Assembly: GCA_949126835.1 (NCBI GenBank)
Contig: OX421500.1
Span: 21,055,167 to 21,119,166 of the forward strand
Reading direction: 5' to 3'
Length of the DNA stretch: 64,000 bases
DNA from: Anisus vortex
Taxonomy: Eukaryota > Mollusca > Gastropoda > Planorbidae
Part shown: piece after piece, positions 1-11,755 of the stretch
Numbering within the stretch: the first letter of the stretch is position 1
Layout: each line of letters starts with the position of its first letter
Position numbers and translations under genes: made by a program
Notes under the pieces: model-generated
Databases searched by the model: none
The model's input: only the letters and a program-made list of their open reading frames with translations
What the model was told of the DNA's origin: nothing

Positions 1-483
1 GCCCCCCTCCCTCCCTCCCTTTTCCACAATTCGCATACATTTTCAAACGAGCGACACAATTTTTGTAAAAAAAAAAATCGGTTTAAAAAGCAGACAAGTA
101 AAGAAAGAAAAAAAAAGAAAAGAATATTGTTAAGGGGCCCCGAGAGAGATGATGGGGCCCCATGAAAAGAATTAGGGCTGCCGATGCCATAAAACAAATA
201 TGCTCCATTTTCATCTTGACTGGAGACGGAGATTGTGGAGTCAATTATTCATGCTAAGCCTTGGCTTTCTTCATTCTACAACACAGTGTAGTTCTTCATC
301 ATTCTATATTTCATGTTGAAGTCTCTTCTTCTCTCTATTTTTCTCTCTTTCTCACACTCTCTCTATCTATCTCTTTGTCTCTATCGCTCTATTTCGCTCT
401 CTCTTTTCTCTCACTCACTTTTTTCTTATTTGTGTTATATTTATTTATATTTCCTCCATTCTATCTTTTTCCATTTTTTTCTA
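1..483. other. Non-coding, poly-A and CT-rich stretch
   Basis: Poly-A-rich sequence (about 60-125) is followed by unique sequence and then a long pyrimidine tract (about 311-480) dominated by CTCTCT and TTTCTC words. The open frame across the tract encodes only Phe/Leu/Ser-rich low-complexity sequence and is not a credible gene. Confidence 0.7.
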
Positions 484-616
484 TTTAAGTAAGTAAAGTA
501 CCCTTCGAACCAAACTGATCATAGGGCTGGTGAAGCAGAGCTCACCAGTCTCTGTGGCCACGGCATACTAGGGGATATGTGTGGCCAGCATAATGCCCAG
601 CCGCCTTTACTTTATT
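484..616 (-). repeat. SINE-A fragment (3' half)
   Basis: The segment matches the 3' half of the tRNA-derived SINE seen complete at 37728-37993. Shared words in the same order include GATCATAGGGCTGGTGAAGC, CACCAG, GTGGCCACGGCATACTAGGG and GTGTGGCCAGCA, followed by a CCGCCTTTACTTTA segment. The tRNA-like head is missing. Read on the minus strand, the end near 484 is the 3' tail. It interrupts the surrounding CT-rich tract. Confidence 0.8.
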
Positions 617-890
617 CCATTCATTCTATTTTCACACTACTTCTACCTTTCTATCCCACATCTTCTTCTTCCTGTTAGCCTTTTTTTCTCTATTTCATTC
701 TATACTTTTGTACCTTACTACTCTCTCTCTCTCTCTCTTTCTCTCTTTCTCTCTTCCGATTTATCGCTCTTTCGTTCTATCGCCTTCTTCTAGTCTATTT
801 TTTTGTTCTTAATACTTGTCTTTTTTTTCAATTCTCATCTTTCTTCCTCTTTTTGTGCGGAGATTTTCTCTTTCTCTATTTCTTTTCATT
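617..890. repeat. CT-rich polypyrimidine tract
   Basis: This continues the pyrimidine-rich DNA seen before the SINE fragment, with a short (CT)n core near 718-750 and many T runs. Open frames here give only Ser/Phe/Leu repeats. Confidence 0.75.
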
Positions 891-1040
891 GCCGGGATGA
901 CCACAACATACTATGGGATAGTGTGGCCAGCTGCATTCACCTTTTCTACAGGAAATGTTAGGGGCCCATTAGAACTGGATAAACCTAGGGGCACCCTCCA
1001 CCCCCCACCATTTCTAAAGACCCGAGAAGACACTCCTAGG
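891..1040 (-). repeat. Old, diverged SINE-A copy
   Basis: Weak but ordered similarity to SINE-A: an ACAACATACTATGGGATAGT segment corresponds to the GCATACTAGGGGAT region, then GTGTGGCCAGC, then a CCCATTAGAACTGGATA segment matching CCATCAGAGCTGGATA, then GGGGCACCCTCC. The tRNA-like end is not recognisable. The open frames over it on both strands are probably spurious. Confidence 0.6.
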
Positions 1041-1958
1041 GTTTTACACGAATTGAACCAGATGACCTTCGGAATCGCAATCCAACACACTGCCGCAAAA
1101 TTCACTATGCCCAAAATTTATTTTGTAAGAGAAAACTAAAAATCACTTGTGGAGCAGAGAATAAAAAAAATACACAAATTGTAGACAAAGCCAAAAAAAT
1201 CAATATGCGTTCTACAATGACGATTTTTATAATGTGACAAAAGTTGATCAATACTCACAAAGAGCGACTTTATATTGAAGATCAATAGATGCATACATTG
1301 ACAAAAACATAACACAGAAAGACAAAAGATAATAGATTCCTTTTCAAAATAGTTCATGTATAAATAATAATGACTTTTAGTTTTAATTGTATATATTACT
1401 GGTAATATAATATAGTAATGTACTTTTCATATCTACATTAGTAGATGAATACAAGTCATTCATCTGGATCATACATGTAATGAAGAAGTAATTCATTACA
1501 TTTCGACACCAGATATTGTTACTATTGTAGAGTGCTGTGTCTTTTTTTTCCCTTAAATCTGTGACCAAAACAAAAGACAAAACACACGCACACACACACA
1601 CGCACACGCACAAGTCAAACATATTTATGAGTATTGAACTCTAGGAACAAATAACGGTCAACATCTGGATCCACCAAACGAAGACAATTCAACAAGTCAG
1701 ACTTTCTGGACAACAAGACAAGACTCCAGCGGTGTGCCTAGTAGGGGGCAGGGACCTTTTTTTTTCATTCACTTATTTTCTTTTTTTTATTTCTATTCGT
1801 TTACTTTTTTTTTTCTTTTCATTTGTGATTTCTTCCTTTTCATGTATTATTCTGATAACGCGGGGGTCTTGTGATTTACGACCTCACTGGCCTATATATC
1901 GACATGGGAGGAGGGGGGAAGATCACAGGCGTGACTGTCTCTATATGTATGTATGTGT
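1041..1958. other. AT-rich unique sequence with short CA repeat
   Basis: No gene recognised. A short imperfect (CA)n with CACG interruptions lies at about 1581-1612. T-rich DNA follows at about 1750-1845, and a G-rich stretch begins near 1900. Confidence 0.6.
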
Positions 1959-2010
1959 GGGTGGGGATAGGGTGGGTGTAGGGTGGGTGTAGGGTGGGTG
2001 TAGGGTGGGT
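1959..2010 (+). repeat. 11-bp G-rich minisatellite, potential G-quadruplex
   Basis: Roughly four to five copies of an 11-mer, AGGGTGGGTGT, follow GGGTGGGGAT. Each unit carries two GGG runs separated by one or a few bases, so the + strand satisfies the usual G3+N1-7 pattern for an intramolecular G-quadruplex several times over. More G-runs continue to about 2042. Confidence 0.85.
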
Positions 2011-3493
2011 GCATGTCTGGTTTGAGGGGGTGGGGATGGAGAGGTGTGCGATGAAGAATGTGTCATCTTTGTCTATAATGAATAAATTGAGAGTGTTATT
2101 GTTATATATTGTTATATATAGTGTGAATGTCTCGATAGCAGATTACCAAATGAAGAACGGCACATGAATGCAATGCATTTTGAACACGTTTCATGTTCTT
2201 GTCTACATCGTGTAAACCTTCAATTCATGGGTAGCTAAGTAAATATGATTAAAGTTCTTGATTCCTTCATCTCTGATAATTCGTGTTCAAACCTAATTTT
2301 TTTTAAATACTAATTAACAAATGCATCGTGACCACTGTCCACTGTCCCAATCTTTATATGTCAATGTACTGTAATATGTCTCTGTTGGTTTAAATAATTA
2401 CTATTTCGAAAATAGTCGCGATATAAGAAGACGCAAAATATTTCGTTAATTCCATTAAAACATTAATACAAAATATTATTTTCTAGTCTACGAACAACAA
2501 AACATGCGTTCAATAGCATAAATAAATAATGTAAATATGGTGTCCCTACTTCGCGGGTTTTCAGCTATCGCAGCTGGTCTCGGAATTTATCTACCGCTCT
2601 AAACGAGGCTTCACTGTATAGTGTTATAGTTCTAACTATAACGTCAAAATATGTTGCCTACGTTAAAATTTTGTGTGACAAGTCGGGGGTTAAGACTTTC
2701 TTTATTTTAAAGAAAGATTTATACACTTACAAGTTTTTTTTACATCGTTTGTAACTGTACTTTGGATTAGTAAAAGAATCAAAGATCAAAGATTCACCCC
2801 CTATGTGTGTGTGTGTGTGTGTGTGTGTTGTGTGTTTATTCTCTATCGATACTAATGGCGCCGTGTGACATTGCGGGAAATCCCGGTCAGTAACCATAGT
2901 CAAAGAGCTCTGACTGGCAGTGGTTGACTTTTCAAAGTAGACGACATATCAAAAGGTGCTGCTTTGGTTATAGTCTTTAGATACGCTGCGATTACCCCCC
3001 CCCCCTCCATTTTTTTCCCTACCATCACCACAGCCCCCTGCCGCCCTCGCCAACACTCGCGACGTACATAACCAGAGAAGAGAAGTTACTAATATATAAA
3101 CTATGACCATTAAGAAAAAAAAAATTGTATTTGTGAATGGAGTAGATCCGGACTCTGTGTACAAACGTGGCCCAGGTGTGTGCTTGCATGTGTGTGTTTG
3201 TTTGTGATAGTGTGTTTGCTTGTGGTAGTGTGTGCAAATATTTATATAAACATGTACATTTAAAACATTGACTTATTACGTCACCGCAGTGATTGATTCA
3301 CGTAGATCTAATTCTGAAATGTTTTCTTTCTGTTTAAAGCAAAAGCTGGAACTATAAATTATTAATAATATTGTATCAATGAAGTAGAAGCGCTCTATTC
3401 AACTTTTGTTTTGAAAGATTCAGACCTAGCAAAGAATCTTCGCAAAAAGTGTAAGTTTCAAATGTTAGTCTTTCTCGTATATGACAATTTTTT

Positions 3494-3495
<2 letters not shown>
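2011..3495. other. AT-rich unique sequence with GT microsatellite
   Basis: No gene recognised. A (GT)n microsatellite occupies about 2803-2836, and a C run lies near 2996-3006. GT-rich imperfect words (GTGTGTTTG) occur at about 3178-3235. Confidence 0.6.
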
Positions 3496-3544
<49 letters not shown>

Positions 3545-3548
3545 AAGA
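3496..3548. repeat. (GA)n microsatellite
   Basis: An almost pure GA dinucleotide repeat with occasional GAAA interruptions. The open frames read from its complement are Ser/Leu repeats and not genes. Confidence 0.95.
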
Positions 3549-3590
3549 GGCAGATAGGGGAAAGGAGAGGGAGTGAAAAGAGAATAATAT

Positions 3591-3724
3591 GTACCTGGCA
3601 TTTGTTGATGTAAGGTAAACACGGCTGAACAGTGTTCTGGCCAAACAATCCCCTTGTATGTTGTGACCAGGTAAAGTCGTGATCACTGCTTCGCTTGCCC
3701 AATGGACCAACATTATGGGATACT
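3591..3724 (+). repeat. SINE-A fragment, 3' two-thirds, sense on +
   Basis: Read on the + strand it follows the order of the SINE-A 3' portion. ACCTGGCATT corresponds to the ACCTGACATT word of full copies. TAAACACGGCTGAACA matches the CGGCTGGGCA region, then come TTCTGGCC, a diverged TGTATGTTGTGACCA block, GCTTCGC, and GGACCAACAT near the 3' end. The tRNA head is absent. Confidence 0.7.
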
Positions 3725-3930
3725 GAACTTTTTTTTTACACTATGTATTTCTAATGGAACTATTTAACACATATTATCTTTAGATCATATATTTTAAAGT
3801 ATCTTTCGTTTAAAAATGCATTCAATTTATATGTAAATATTTACATGTATAAATATAATATGAGAGGATATATATTAATATCGTATATAAAAATAACCAA
3901 TAACAATAATTGCTATTATAATAGAAAAAA

Positions 3931-4147
3931 TATCCCGTCGGACCAAATTGATCCATAGGGCCGTCGAAGCAGCGTTCACCAGCTTCTACGGCCACGGTGA
4001 TTGTGTGGCCATCACTATGCACAGATTGTAGATTCATGGACACCCTCCAGACCCGGTAAAAAATCCTAGCCTCCACTAGGATTCGAACGCAGGACCTTTT
4101 AGTGTTTGCCAGCCGAACGCATCGCCGGCTCGGCCAGTGTGCCCCTA
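3931..4147 (-). repeat. SINE-A copy with internal deletion
   Basis: The 3' end lies at the left (TATCCCGTCGGACCAAATTG) and the tRNA-like head at the right. The complement of GGATTCGAAC at about 4079-4088 is the B-box type GTTCGAATCC. The head carries the SINE-family GCGCC-type end (GTGCCCC at 4140-4146). The central segment found in full copies (CCGCCTTTACTTTACCCC and following) is missing. Confidence 0.85.
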
Positions 4148-4771
4148 TTGTTATTATAGCTATTCAGTTATTCTGTGATGAGCGAAGTATCTAAATCCAA
4201 CCAAAAAAAAAATCTCAACAGTACGTGAGTAAAACAAGTTACTCATATTTCTCGTCCTCAAATAAAAATCTTGCTGATACAGGTTTGTTGGCTGAGATAG
4301 TGGAAGTATGGTGATAGCGATGCGGGAATAAAAACATAGGAACTACAGATAGAAGGAATACTCCAAATAGAGATACCTTTGGTGAAATGTTGTTTATAGC
4401 AAAGGTAGACCTGTGTGTCGTAGTTTTAAGTGTACATGCAGGGGAGAATCCATGGGGTGGTGGGAGCTCTACCGGTGAAAAAAAGAAGAGGATGGGGGCG
4501 GGCAGGGTGTTGGTCTCCCCCCCCCCCCCCCAAGCCTGCGTGTCGGCGATTGTGTGTGGCGGCAGCTTAGGTGCGGTGGGGCGCCTCGATGAGGGGGCGG
4601 AGCCACGATGAGTCGGGTCTGGTATCTCCATAATGTAGAGTAGGGTGGGGGACTCCAACATCTTCTCCCACCCCCAACCCCTCTCCTCCCCCCCCCCTTA
4701 CCCTGAGCGTTGATGGGTGGCTAGTACCTCGTCTATAGTCGCACAGAGTCTTCCAATACCATGAAGCTTGG

Positions 4772-4776
<5 letters not shown>

Positions 4777-4812
<36 letters not shown>

Positions 4813-4851
4813 GAAGAGTAGAGAGAGAAAGAGAAGAGAGAGAGAGAGAAA
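4777..4851. repeat. (GA)n microsatellite, interrupted
   Basis: A long GA tract to about 4809, then GGAAGAGTA and a second GA-rich segment ending near 4851. Confidence 0.95.
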
Positions 4852-5012
4852 CGATGCCTGTCTTTCAACAATTCCACCTTTTAAATACTTATCTTTTGGA
4901 AAAACACTTTTTGTCTATCTTTCTCCATCTTTCGTCTCTTAAAAAAAACACATACACAAAAAAACAACAACTTCAAAGCAACGCAATACTTGGGGGAGGA
5001 GGGTGGGGGAAC

Positions 5013-5013
<1 letters not shown>

Positions 5014-5046
<33 letters not shown>
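5014..5046. repeat. (GA)n microsatellite
   Basis: An uninterrupted GA dinucleotide repeat of about 33 bp. Confidence 0.95.
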
Positions 5047-5049
<3 letters not shown>

Positions 5050-5609
5050 AGAAAAAAAAGACAAATTTTCCCCTCTGGGAAGCAAAGAAACTCTAGTGAG
5101 GGGGGGGGGCGGGGGATGGGGAATCTCCTCAGTTTCCGTTGGCATATGGGGGTAATTTTCAAATCAAAGAAAACTTGGTCAATGAAATGTGCTTTCCAGA
5201 CGAATATAAAATTTTATGACTTGCTTTTTGGCGTTTCCAGGCAGAGCTGCCGCGCAGCAGACGACTTAAGGAAAGAGTGGAGCAATGAGTGTTAGTGAGG
5301 GAGTGGGCGGGGGAGGGGGGTTACAAATGGTTAGTGTGTGTGCGGGTGGAGGTAGGGAGGGGGCGTGCAGACAGTAGAAGACGGGTGGTGAAAACTAGGG
5401 AGGACATGGGAGGGAAAGAGGGGGGCGGGGGAATTAGGTCCTTAGACCTCTAATAATCTCACCTCCTTTTCCAGTTAACCACTATTCCAAAATGTTTTTG
5501 TTTTTTTCCGGCAGCAGATGAAGATATTTGAAGATACGAAAATAGCCTGCCCAATATTTTTTTTTTACTTGGGTTGAGCGTTTATGTTAATCATCTTCAC
5601 GATCTGTGT

Positions 5610-6030
5610 GTGAGAATGCATGTTTGTGTGTGTATATAGGCTACATGTGTGTGTGTGTGAATAAATGTGTGTGTGTGTGAATACATGTTTGTGTGTGTGA
5701 ATACATGTTTGTGTGTGTGAATTAATGTTTGTGTGTGTGAATTAATGTTTGTGTGTGTGGATACATGTTTGTGTGTGTGAATTAATGTTTGTGTGTGTGA
5801 ATTAATGTTTGTGTGTGTGAATTAATGTTTGTGTGTGTGAATTAATGTTTGTGTGTGTGAATTAATGTGTGTGTTCGAATTAATGTGTGTGTGTGTGTGT
5901 GTGAATACATGTTTGTGTCTGTGAATGCATGTGTGTGTGAATGCATAATTGTGTGTGTGAATGTGTGTTTGTTTTTGTGAATGCATGTTTGTGTGTATGA
6001 ATGCATGTTTGTGTGTGTGAATGCATGTTT
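5610..6030. repeat. 20-bp GT-rich minisatellite
   Basis: Tandem copies of a unit close to TGTGTGTGAATTAATGTTTG (20 bp). Variants carry AATACATG in place of AATTAATG in the earlier part and AATGCATG toward the right end. About 20 units, the central ones nearly identical and the edges degraded. Confidence 0.9.
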
Positions 6031-6115
6031 ATAAGATAAGATAAGATTGCGTTATTGATCCAAATAAATGGAAATTTGATTTGATTACATAAATTCCGTC
6101 TTTCAGCATACTTAA
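6031..6115 (-). repeat. 3' end of an interspersed retroelement
   Basis: Begins with ATAAGATAAGATAAGATT followed by GCGTTATTGATCCAAATAAA. Read on the minus strand this is a unique 3' segment ending in a short (TCTTA)n tail, the form typical of SINE/LINE 3' termini. I see no second copy in this window, so the family assignment is open. Confidence 0.45.
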
Positions 6116-8605
6116 AACAATATTAAAGAACCATTTGTACCCAAACACAATAGACATTTGCGCAAACTATACCATTTATCATACAAGAAAAAGTAGACCT
6201 TATTATGAGTCAGCCATTGAGTCATTGTATTTCCTGGCTGAAAGATGATTCTTTTGAAACAGGCTCACTGATAGTAGAACGAAGGATGAGAATGAGAAAA
6301 AAAAACTAAGTGTTTAAATCCGGATAGGAACCATTGGTATTAATCATGCGAAAGATCTGATTTAGTGAATTATACGTTTTTAAATAAAAAGAGTTAACGT
6401 GATTTTGACGTGATATTATTGTTTGTGGTCACTTCATTAGCAATGTTATCTATTCCATACTATAATTTTATAGGGGAAAGAACGGTAATTTCCCGTGTCA
6501 CTTTAGACCAGTAGATAGGATCCTTTTCTGTAAAAAAAAAATGTGTACTTATGTTAAGAGAATATGTACGGAATCATATTTTAAACGTTTAATACTATAG
6601 TAGCCTTGCGCCAGATAAAAAGACCTTGACATGGAGGGCGACCTTATTATTACAGTCAAACACTGTTATGTAATACGCCTGCCCCACATATTGTGTTGTT
6701 GTTGTTTTATTGTGTTTTTTTATATATTTTTTTTGGGGGGGGGTTGAATTTATGATCATATAAATCAAAGTAATTTATGGTCTTTCTTTTAAGAGAAAGT
6801 CAAGGTCAAGGTTACCAACTAGGTCTACAGTAGTCTACATAAAACAAATTAATTGAAACGCATTATCATTCTTTCTATATACTGTGTATCATTGAATGGA
6901 TTAAAGAAGAATAATAGTTTATTTTTCTTCTTATAACTGTCTATTATGTATCTCAAAATTTTTATTTTTTTAATGGACATTGAATGTAGGGAATATTTTG
7001 CTTTTATATTTAATATAAATTAGGTATTTAGTATACGTCTATCTTATATTAAAAATATCCTCTATGTGTGTGAAACTGCACTATTTATTACTGATTTATA
7101 AGATGATATAGTCCAAATGTAATTTATATTCTAAATTGTCTCAATTTTTCTTCCAAAAAGCTGATTATATTTTGTACATTAGCTCAAATTTTCATAAAAT
7201 GTAGCCTACCGGTAATTATAGAAATGATTTTTAAAATCAATATAATTTTAGTCAGAGCTTTATTTTACGTGATTTAAAATTTGATCCAAATATTATTAGA
7301 ACTAATAATTTTTAGAATCCATTAAAAAATATATATTCTGTTCTAAATGTATTCTATAATGTAAATAGTTTCTAAATAAGGAACTATTGATTGAATTCCT
7401 GTTGAAATATCCTATTGAAATACAACCTAATGTGCGGCCCACCCAAGTAAACAAGTCGATATAGAAAATCTGCCCTCTTTTTAACTATCCCATTTCTGTT
7501 TCCTATTCAAAGATTCCGACAAACACAGCAAGACAACTGGAACTCCGCGGACACGCCTCGGTTCCTCTCCATGCGACTTATCCAGGAGAGGAGAATTCAA
7601 CTAGAACACAAAGAGATGCGACTTTTGTTTTTGTTTTTTTGTGTATGTATGGAATAAACCATAGGCGTCGCCTTTCGGCGGTTCGCCCTTTGATTGGGTT
7701 CACAAGACGTTCACGGTTAATTACTGCGCCACCCATCCAGGGGCGGGTGCTGCAGACGGAATGGGCAATAAATATTTGAAAAGGCTGGGAGTGAAGTATG
7801 TGTTTTTCTATTTGTTTTGTGTTCATAACGTTTTGACTTCGAAGTTTTTTCAAGTTGTTTCAACCTTTCTTCAAGTTTTTTTTTTTTCGTTTTTTCTTTC
7901 CTCGTGTGGATTATTGAACATGGAGTTTTGTTGCAGGGAAGTTACTCCTGCTGATCACAGAACGAGACAGGGAGAAAGGGAGAAACGAGAAAGAAAGAGA
8001 AAGAACGAGAAAAACAAATCTCGGTGGAAATGGGGCTTTACAACAGTTTTTGAAAAGCTCTACGAAGACGGTATGTTTTTTAGCGCCCCCCCCCCCCTTA
8101 CTCCCATTTGCCACTCACCACTCCCTCGCCCCATAATTCCTGAACCACGAATATGTTTTTTTCCGGAATAGCAGAATGGCGTTGGGTCATAAAAAAAAGT
8201 TTTTTGAACGCGAGGGTGGACAAAAGATCAAAGATATAGTCGTCGGTAGGGGAGAAACTCTGGGGCAACGGAGTCGTTGAGCAAGGGAAGGTAGTTGGGG
8301 TGGGGGGGGGGGGCTGCTGCGTGGGCGCTTGTCGTTATCTATTTTTAAGAACTGTCGTAGTATTCCTTGTTTGAAGTCCACACAAGCCACACAGAGTAAT
8401 GTGGAGCGTGTGGTGTGAATGTTGGAAATAAGTCAAGTTTTTTTGTTTGTTGTTGTTTTTTACGGTTAACTATGTAGTAATGTTTGCAAAATGAATAAAC
8501 GATAGATTTGTGAAAATTTGGGATTACTTGACATGATCAGTGATTGTATCAGTGAAGATTTTAAAATAATATTCGTATTATCTTATAATTATCTTATAAT
8601 GTCTT
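6116..8605. other. AT-rich unique sequence
   Basis: No gene recognised. A T/G run lies at about 6729-6744. An AGAAAG-rich purine stretch is at about 7966-8020, a C run near 8085-8098, and a G run near 8300-8311. The moderately GC-containing DNA at 7430-7780 shows no recognisable protein. Confidence 0.55.
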
Positions 8606-8728
8606 GAAGATCACTACGTCCTTGGCACGCAACTCTTGCGGGGCGACAGGAATGGGAAGGTGGCAGGGCTAGAACCCGGGTCGTCAGACACTCCAGTGTA
8701 CTAATCGCTGAACCAACATACCCCAATG
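8606..8728 (-). repeat. SINE-B copy (tRNA-derived), partial
   Basis: On the minus strand it starts with a GTTGGTTCAGCGATTAGTAC A-box-like segment. A B-box-like CGGGTTCTAGCCCTGCCACC follows, then TTCCTGTCGCCCCGCAAGAG. The same order (GGTCCAGCGGTTAG, GGGTTCGAGCC, TTCCTGTCGCCCTGCAGGAG) occurs at 42354-42551. Confidence 0.75.
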
Positions 8729-10245
8729 ACAATTGGCACAATTGAAAAGACAATTATATTTATTTTCTTCTACGTTTCAATATGCAAACATTTGAATGCA
8801 ATAAATGTTGTACTTCTTTTATTTATTGATATATTTGATAGTGATTTTTTTTAATTCACTGCATTGCACGGTATCTATTATTCTTTGAAAATAATTTCAG
8901 TTTGGATACTTTTATAATGGTCTTTTACGATGAGAGGCTGTACATTAATTTGTTCAATTCGAATCCTTGTGCAACTACTGACTCCTTTGTCAAGAACTTT
9001 AATACACCAAACATTAAATATTTGTACTGCACAATTAATTAACTAGTCTAATAGATTTCATTAGGGCTCCAAATCTTCACCACATAGCAATAATGGAATC
9101 GTATATTTTAAACGCTCTACTACATCTCAATAGAAGCATTAACTGTGAAAAAAAAATATTTTTTTTCAGTAAAAATATTACAATAATAAAATAATAGGCC
9201 TTTTCTATTTTGGCTCTCGTACGAGCCTTTCGGTTTGAGACGCTAGATTTGAAAGTCTTAGCTCGAATGAAGATGTGAAAACCTACGACGCCTTTATAAT
9301 TGTAATTCTCTGTTTACATTTCTCAGTGTCTTGTGAAACACCAGAAATCTCAACGAACAAAACGAGATTGTGGGAAAACCAGATATAAACGGAATATTAA
9401 AGGCATCAAGTTTATGTCCTTAACAAAACAAGAACACATTCTCACTTTTACGTATCTTAATATCTTACTTTTCGCTATAAACTGCTGCAACAAGATTTTA
9501 TAACCCCCCCCCCCCCCCCCCGACCCTTTAAAAGCACCCAGACATCTCCGCCATTTTTTATTTTTCCACCTTTGAACCACAAAAAGTTTTTCCTTCCCGT
9601 AAGACCAAACAGAAAGACATTAAAGACTATACAAAAAAAAACTGTTCGGGTCAATGGATAGGCCAGAATTAGCATGCAGATGGCTTACAATAAAAATCTA
9701 TCAATTAAACTTTTTTTTCCTTTAGGCTTAATGGGGAAAGGGAAAGGTAAAAGGCAAAGATGTGATTTGTTGGGGGGGGGGGGGGGGTTGAAGGTGGGAT
9801 ACATTTATGGACAAGGAAATAAAAAAAAATTGGGGGGGGGGGGGAGGGGAGGGGGTAATAATGTTTAGTCGTTTTTTACTTTTTATATTTTTTTCATGAT
9901 TTCAGAAGCTGCTTGAATTTAGTCTTGTTATTTTCATTGGCGTTTCTCTTTTACCCCTCAGTTCCTTAAGAGGGTGGGAGACTAGAGGCTGAAAATTTTG
10001 GGAGAAATTGAAACTTGTGCATTTGTAAACTGTCATGACTTGTACATGACGTGGGCTGAAATATCATTCAACTAAACGTCACCAAACTTGTTGGGATTCA
10101 TAAGTAATTCACGTTTATTTGACGTGTGGGATTATCCAAGCGTGTTATCGTGCTTTGAAGTCAGTTGTGCTTCAAATGGATGTAACGTTTATGCCAGTCG
10201 ACTACTATTTGTAAGTAACTTCAGATTATATCTTTACATAATTGC
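8729..10245. other. AT-rich unique sequence with homopolymer runs
   Basis: No gene recognised. A C run at about 9506-9521 and G runs at about 9771-9787 and 9832-9858 account for the Gly-rich open frames seen here. Confidence 0.6.
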
Positions 10246-10386
10246 AGGAATAATGTCAGGAATAATGTCAGGAATAATGTCAGGAATAATGTCAGGAATA
10301 ATGTCATGAATAATGTCATGAATAATGTCATGAATAATGTCAGGAATAATGTCAGGAATAATTGCAGGAATAATTGCAGGAATATG
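10246..10386. repeat. 12-bp minisatellite (AGGAATAATGTC)
   Basis: About eleven tandem 12-mers. Variants are ATGAATAATGTC in the middle and AGGAATAATTGC at both ends, which suggests expansion from an AGGAATAATTGC seed. Confidence 0.95.
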
Positions 10387-10689
10387 TTCAAGACAATAAT
10401 GGCTACGAGATTAAATTACCTGCCAGACATTTAAATTTTTTGTTCTCTCTTATCTAACTCTGGTATATATGTATGTGTTTTGGTTGTATATGTATTTCTA
10501 AAGAAGCCATCTTCTTTTTTATCTCGATACTTGCAGTTTCTTACTTTTACCTTGCCATTTATTTAATATCTCGGTCAACATTACTTATGACACATAAATC
10601 TAATTGATATTTAATTGTAAGTCAAAACTATCAAGGTAAATAAAATGTTGTGTTGTGGTTGTCTACCAAAACATGATTGCTTTGGAAGG
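10387..10689. other. AT-rich unique sequence
   Basis: Nothing recognisable was seen in this stretch. Confidence 0.5.
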
Positions 10690-10875
10690 GCAAAGTTCTA
10701 TAGGGCTCAAGTTCAACGCCCTGTCTAAAGTGCAAGGTATAGTTCTCCTTGTTCTTCCTAGCTCTAATGGGGTCATGACCCCATTAATTGAAAGATGTGC
10801 TGGCCATGTAATCCCGTTGTATGCCGAGAGAAATGAAACTGGTGAAGCCTTTTTTTTTCACATAAGACCAAACTA
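10690..10875 (+). repeat. Diverged SINE-A-like copy
   Basis: Ordered short matches to SINE-A read on +: AGCTCTAATGGGG for the AGCTCTGATGGG word, GTGCTGGCCATGTAATCCC, GTTGTATGCCG, and GAAACTGGTGAA. It is internally duplicated or rearranged around the palindromic GGGGTCATGACCCC at about 10768-10781. Confidence 0.5.
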
Positions 10876-11629
10876 GCGTGAAAGTTACTTTGCGTCTATT
10901 ACGGAATAGCAAATCTAATAAACACTATATATTTTATTGTAACTTTTTTTAGTTTTCATCTATCTATATCGCTCTGTACATCTGGTAACATGTTTCCCAC
11001 CGAAATTTAAAATTCTAGCACCCAGTCAATGCCAACGTTTTTGGAACCACTGCTCATTGTCAATTCCCAACACGACTGTGTTCAATATTCAAGATGACGT
11101 TCGGTGTTAGCAAAGATTGGAATTGAGAGGTTCAGGGCTGACGAGGCGAAGGTGAGGGGGTGGGAGGGGGTAGGGAGCGGCGGTTGTAGGATTGAGGAGA
11201 GATCAATATATTTCTGCACTAAATGAATACGAATTAGATTTGAGGAAAGAGATGTGTGTGTGATAGATCTATATGTATGTGATATGTGTGTGTGTGTGAT
11301 ACATGTGTGTGATACATGTGTGTGATATGTGTGTGTGATACATGTGTGTGATATGTGTGTGAAATGTATGTCTGATAGATGGGCTGGAGAAATGTATGGA
11401 GATATGCTAAACCGTCTACACAATGTTGTCATCACTAAATGATTGTCTACGAGACCAAAATCTACGCATGCCTTGAAATAGAAAAACAAATCAATAAAAC
11501 AGATATATCTTTGATCTTGGAGGCAAGATAGGATTATTACTACGTAATAATGAATTAAATAATCAATATATAATCAGGGAACAGATTAATTTTTTTTTTT
11601 TTACAGTTAAGTCATTGTATTTTTGGGGG
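10876..11629. other. Unique sequence with GTGTGATACAT repeat
   Basis: Imperfect GTGTGATACAT/GTGTGATATGT repeats at about 11250-11370 explain the His/Thr/Ser-rich open frame on the complement. No gene recognised. Confidence 0.6.
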
Positions 11630-11755
11630 TTGACTAGTTCTAATAATTGGGACCTGACACATAGTTAGGAAAAGTAAAAGAAAGATGGGCATTGTGTAGG
11701 ACACACAATCCCCCTTCTCCTGTATGACGTGGCTAGAGAAACTGGTGAAAAAAAA
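11630..11755 (+). repeat. Diverged SINE-A-like fragment
   Basis: Ordered SINE-A words on +: GGGACCTGACACATAGTTAG (family GGTACCTGACATTAGTTGGG), AAAGATGGGCATTGTGTAG, ACACAATCCCC, CTGTATGACGTGGC and GAAACTGGTGAA. The head and 3' end are missing. Confidence 0.6.

Larger units (their letters stand above)
4148..5609. other. Unique and simple-sequence region
   Basis: No gene recognised. It contains GA repeats (listed separately), C runs near 4519-4531 and 4689-4698, G runs near 5101-5110, and G-rich DNA at 5285-5430. Open frames on both strands at 4239-5295 are driven by these simple sequences. Confidence 0.6.

Noticed and set aside
4239..5295. Cluster of overlapping open frames on both strands
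   Set aside because: They depend on GA repeats and G/C runs and have low-complexity composition. No protein family is recognisable.
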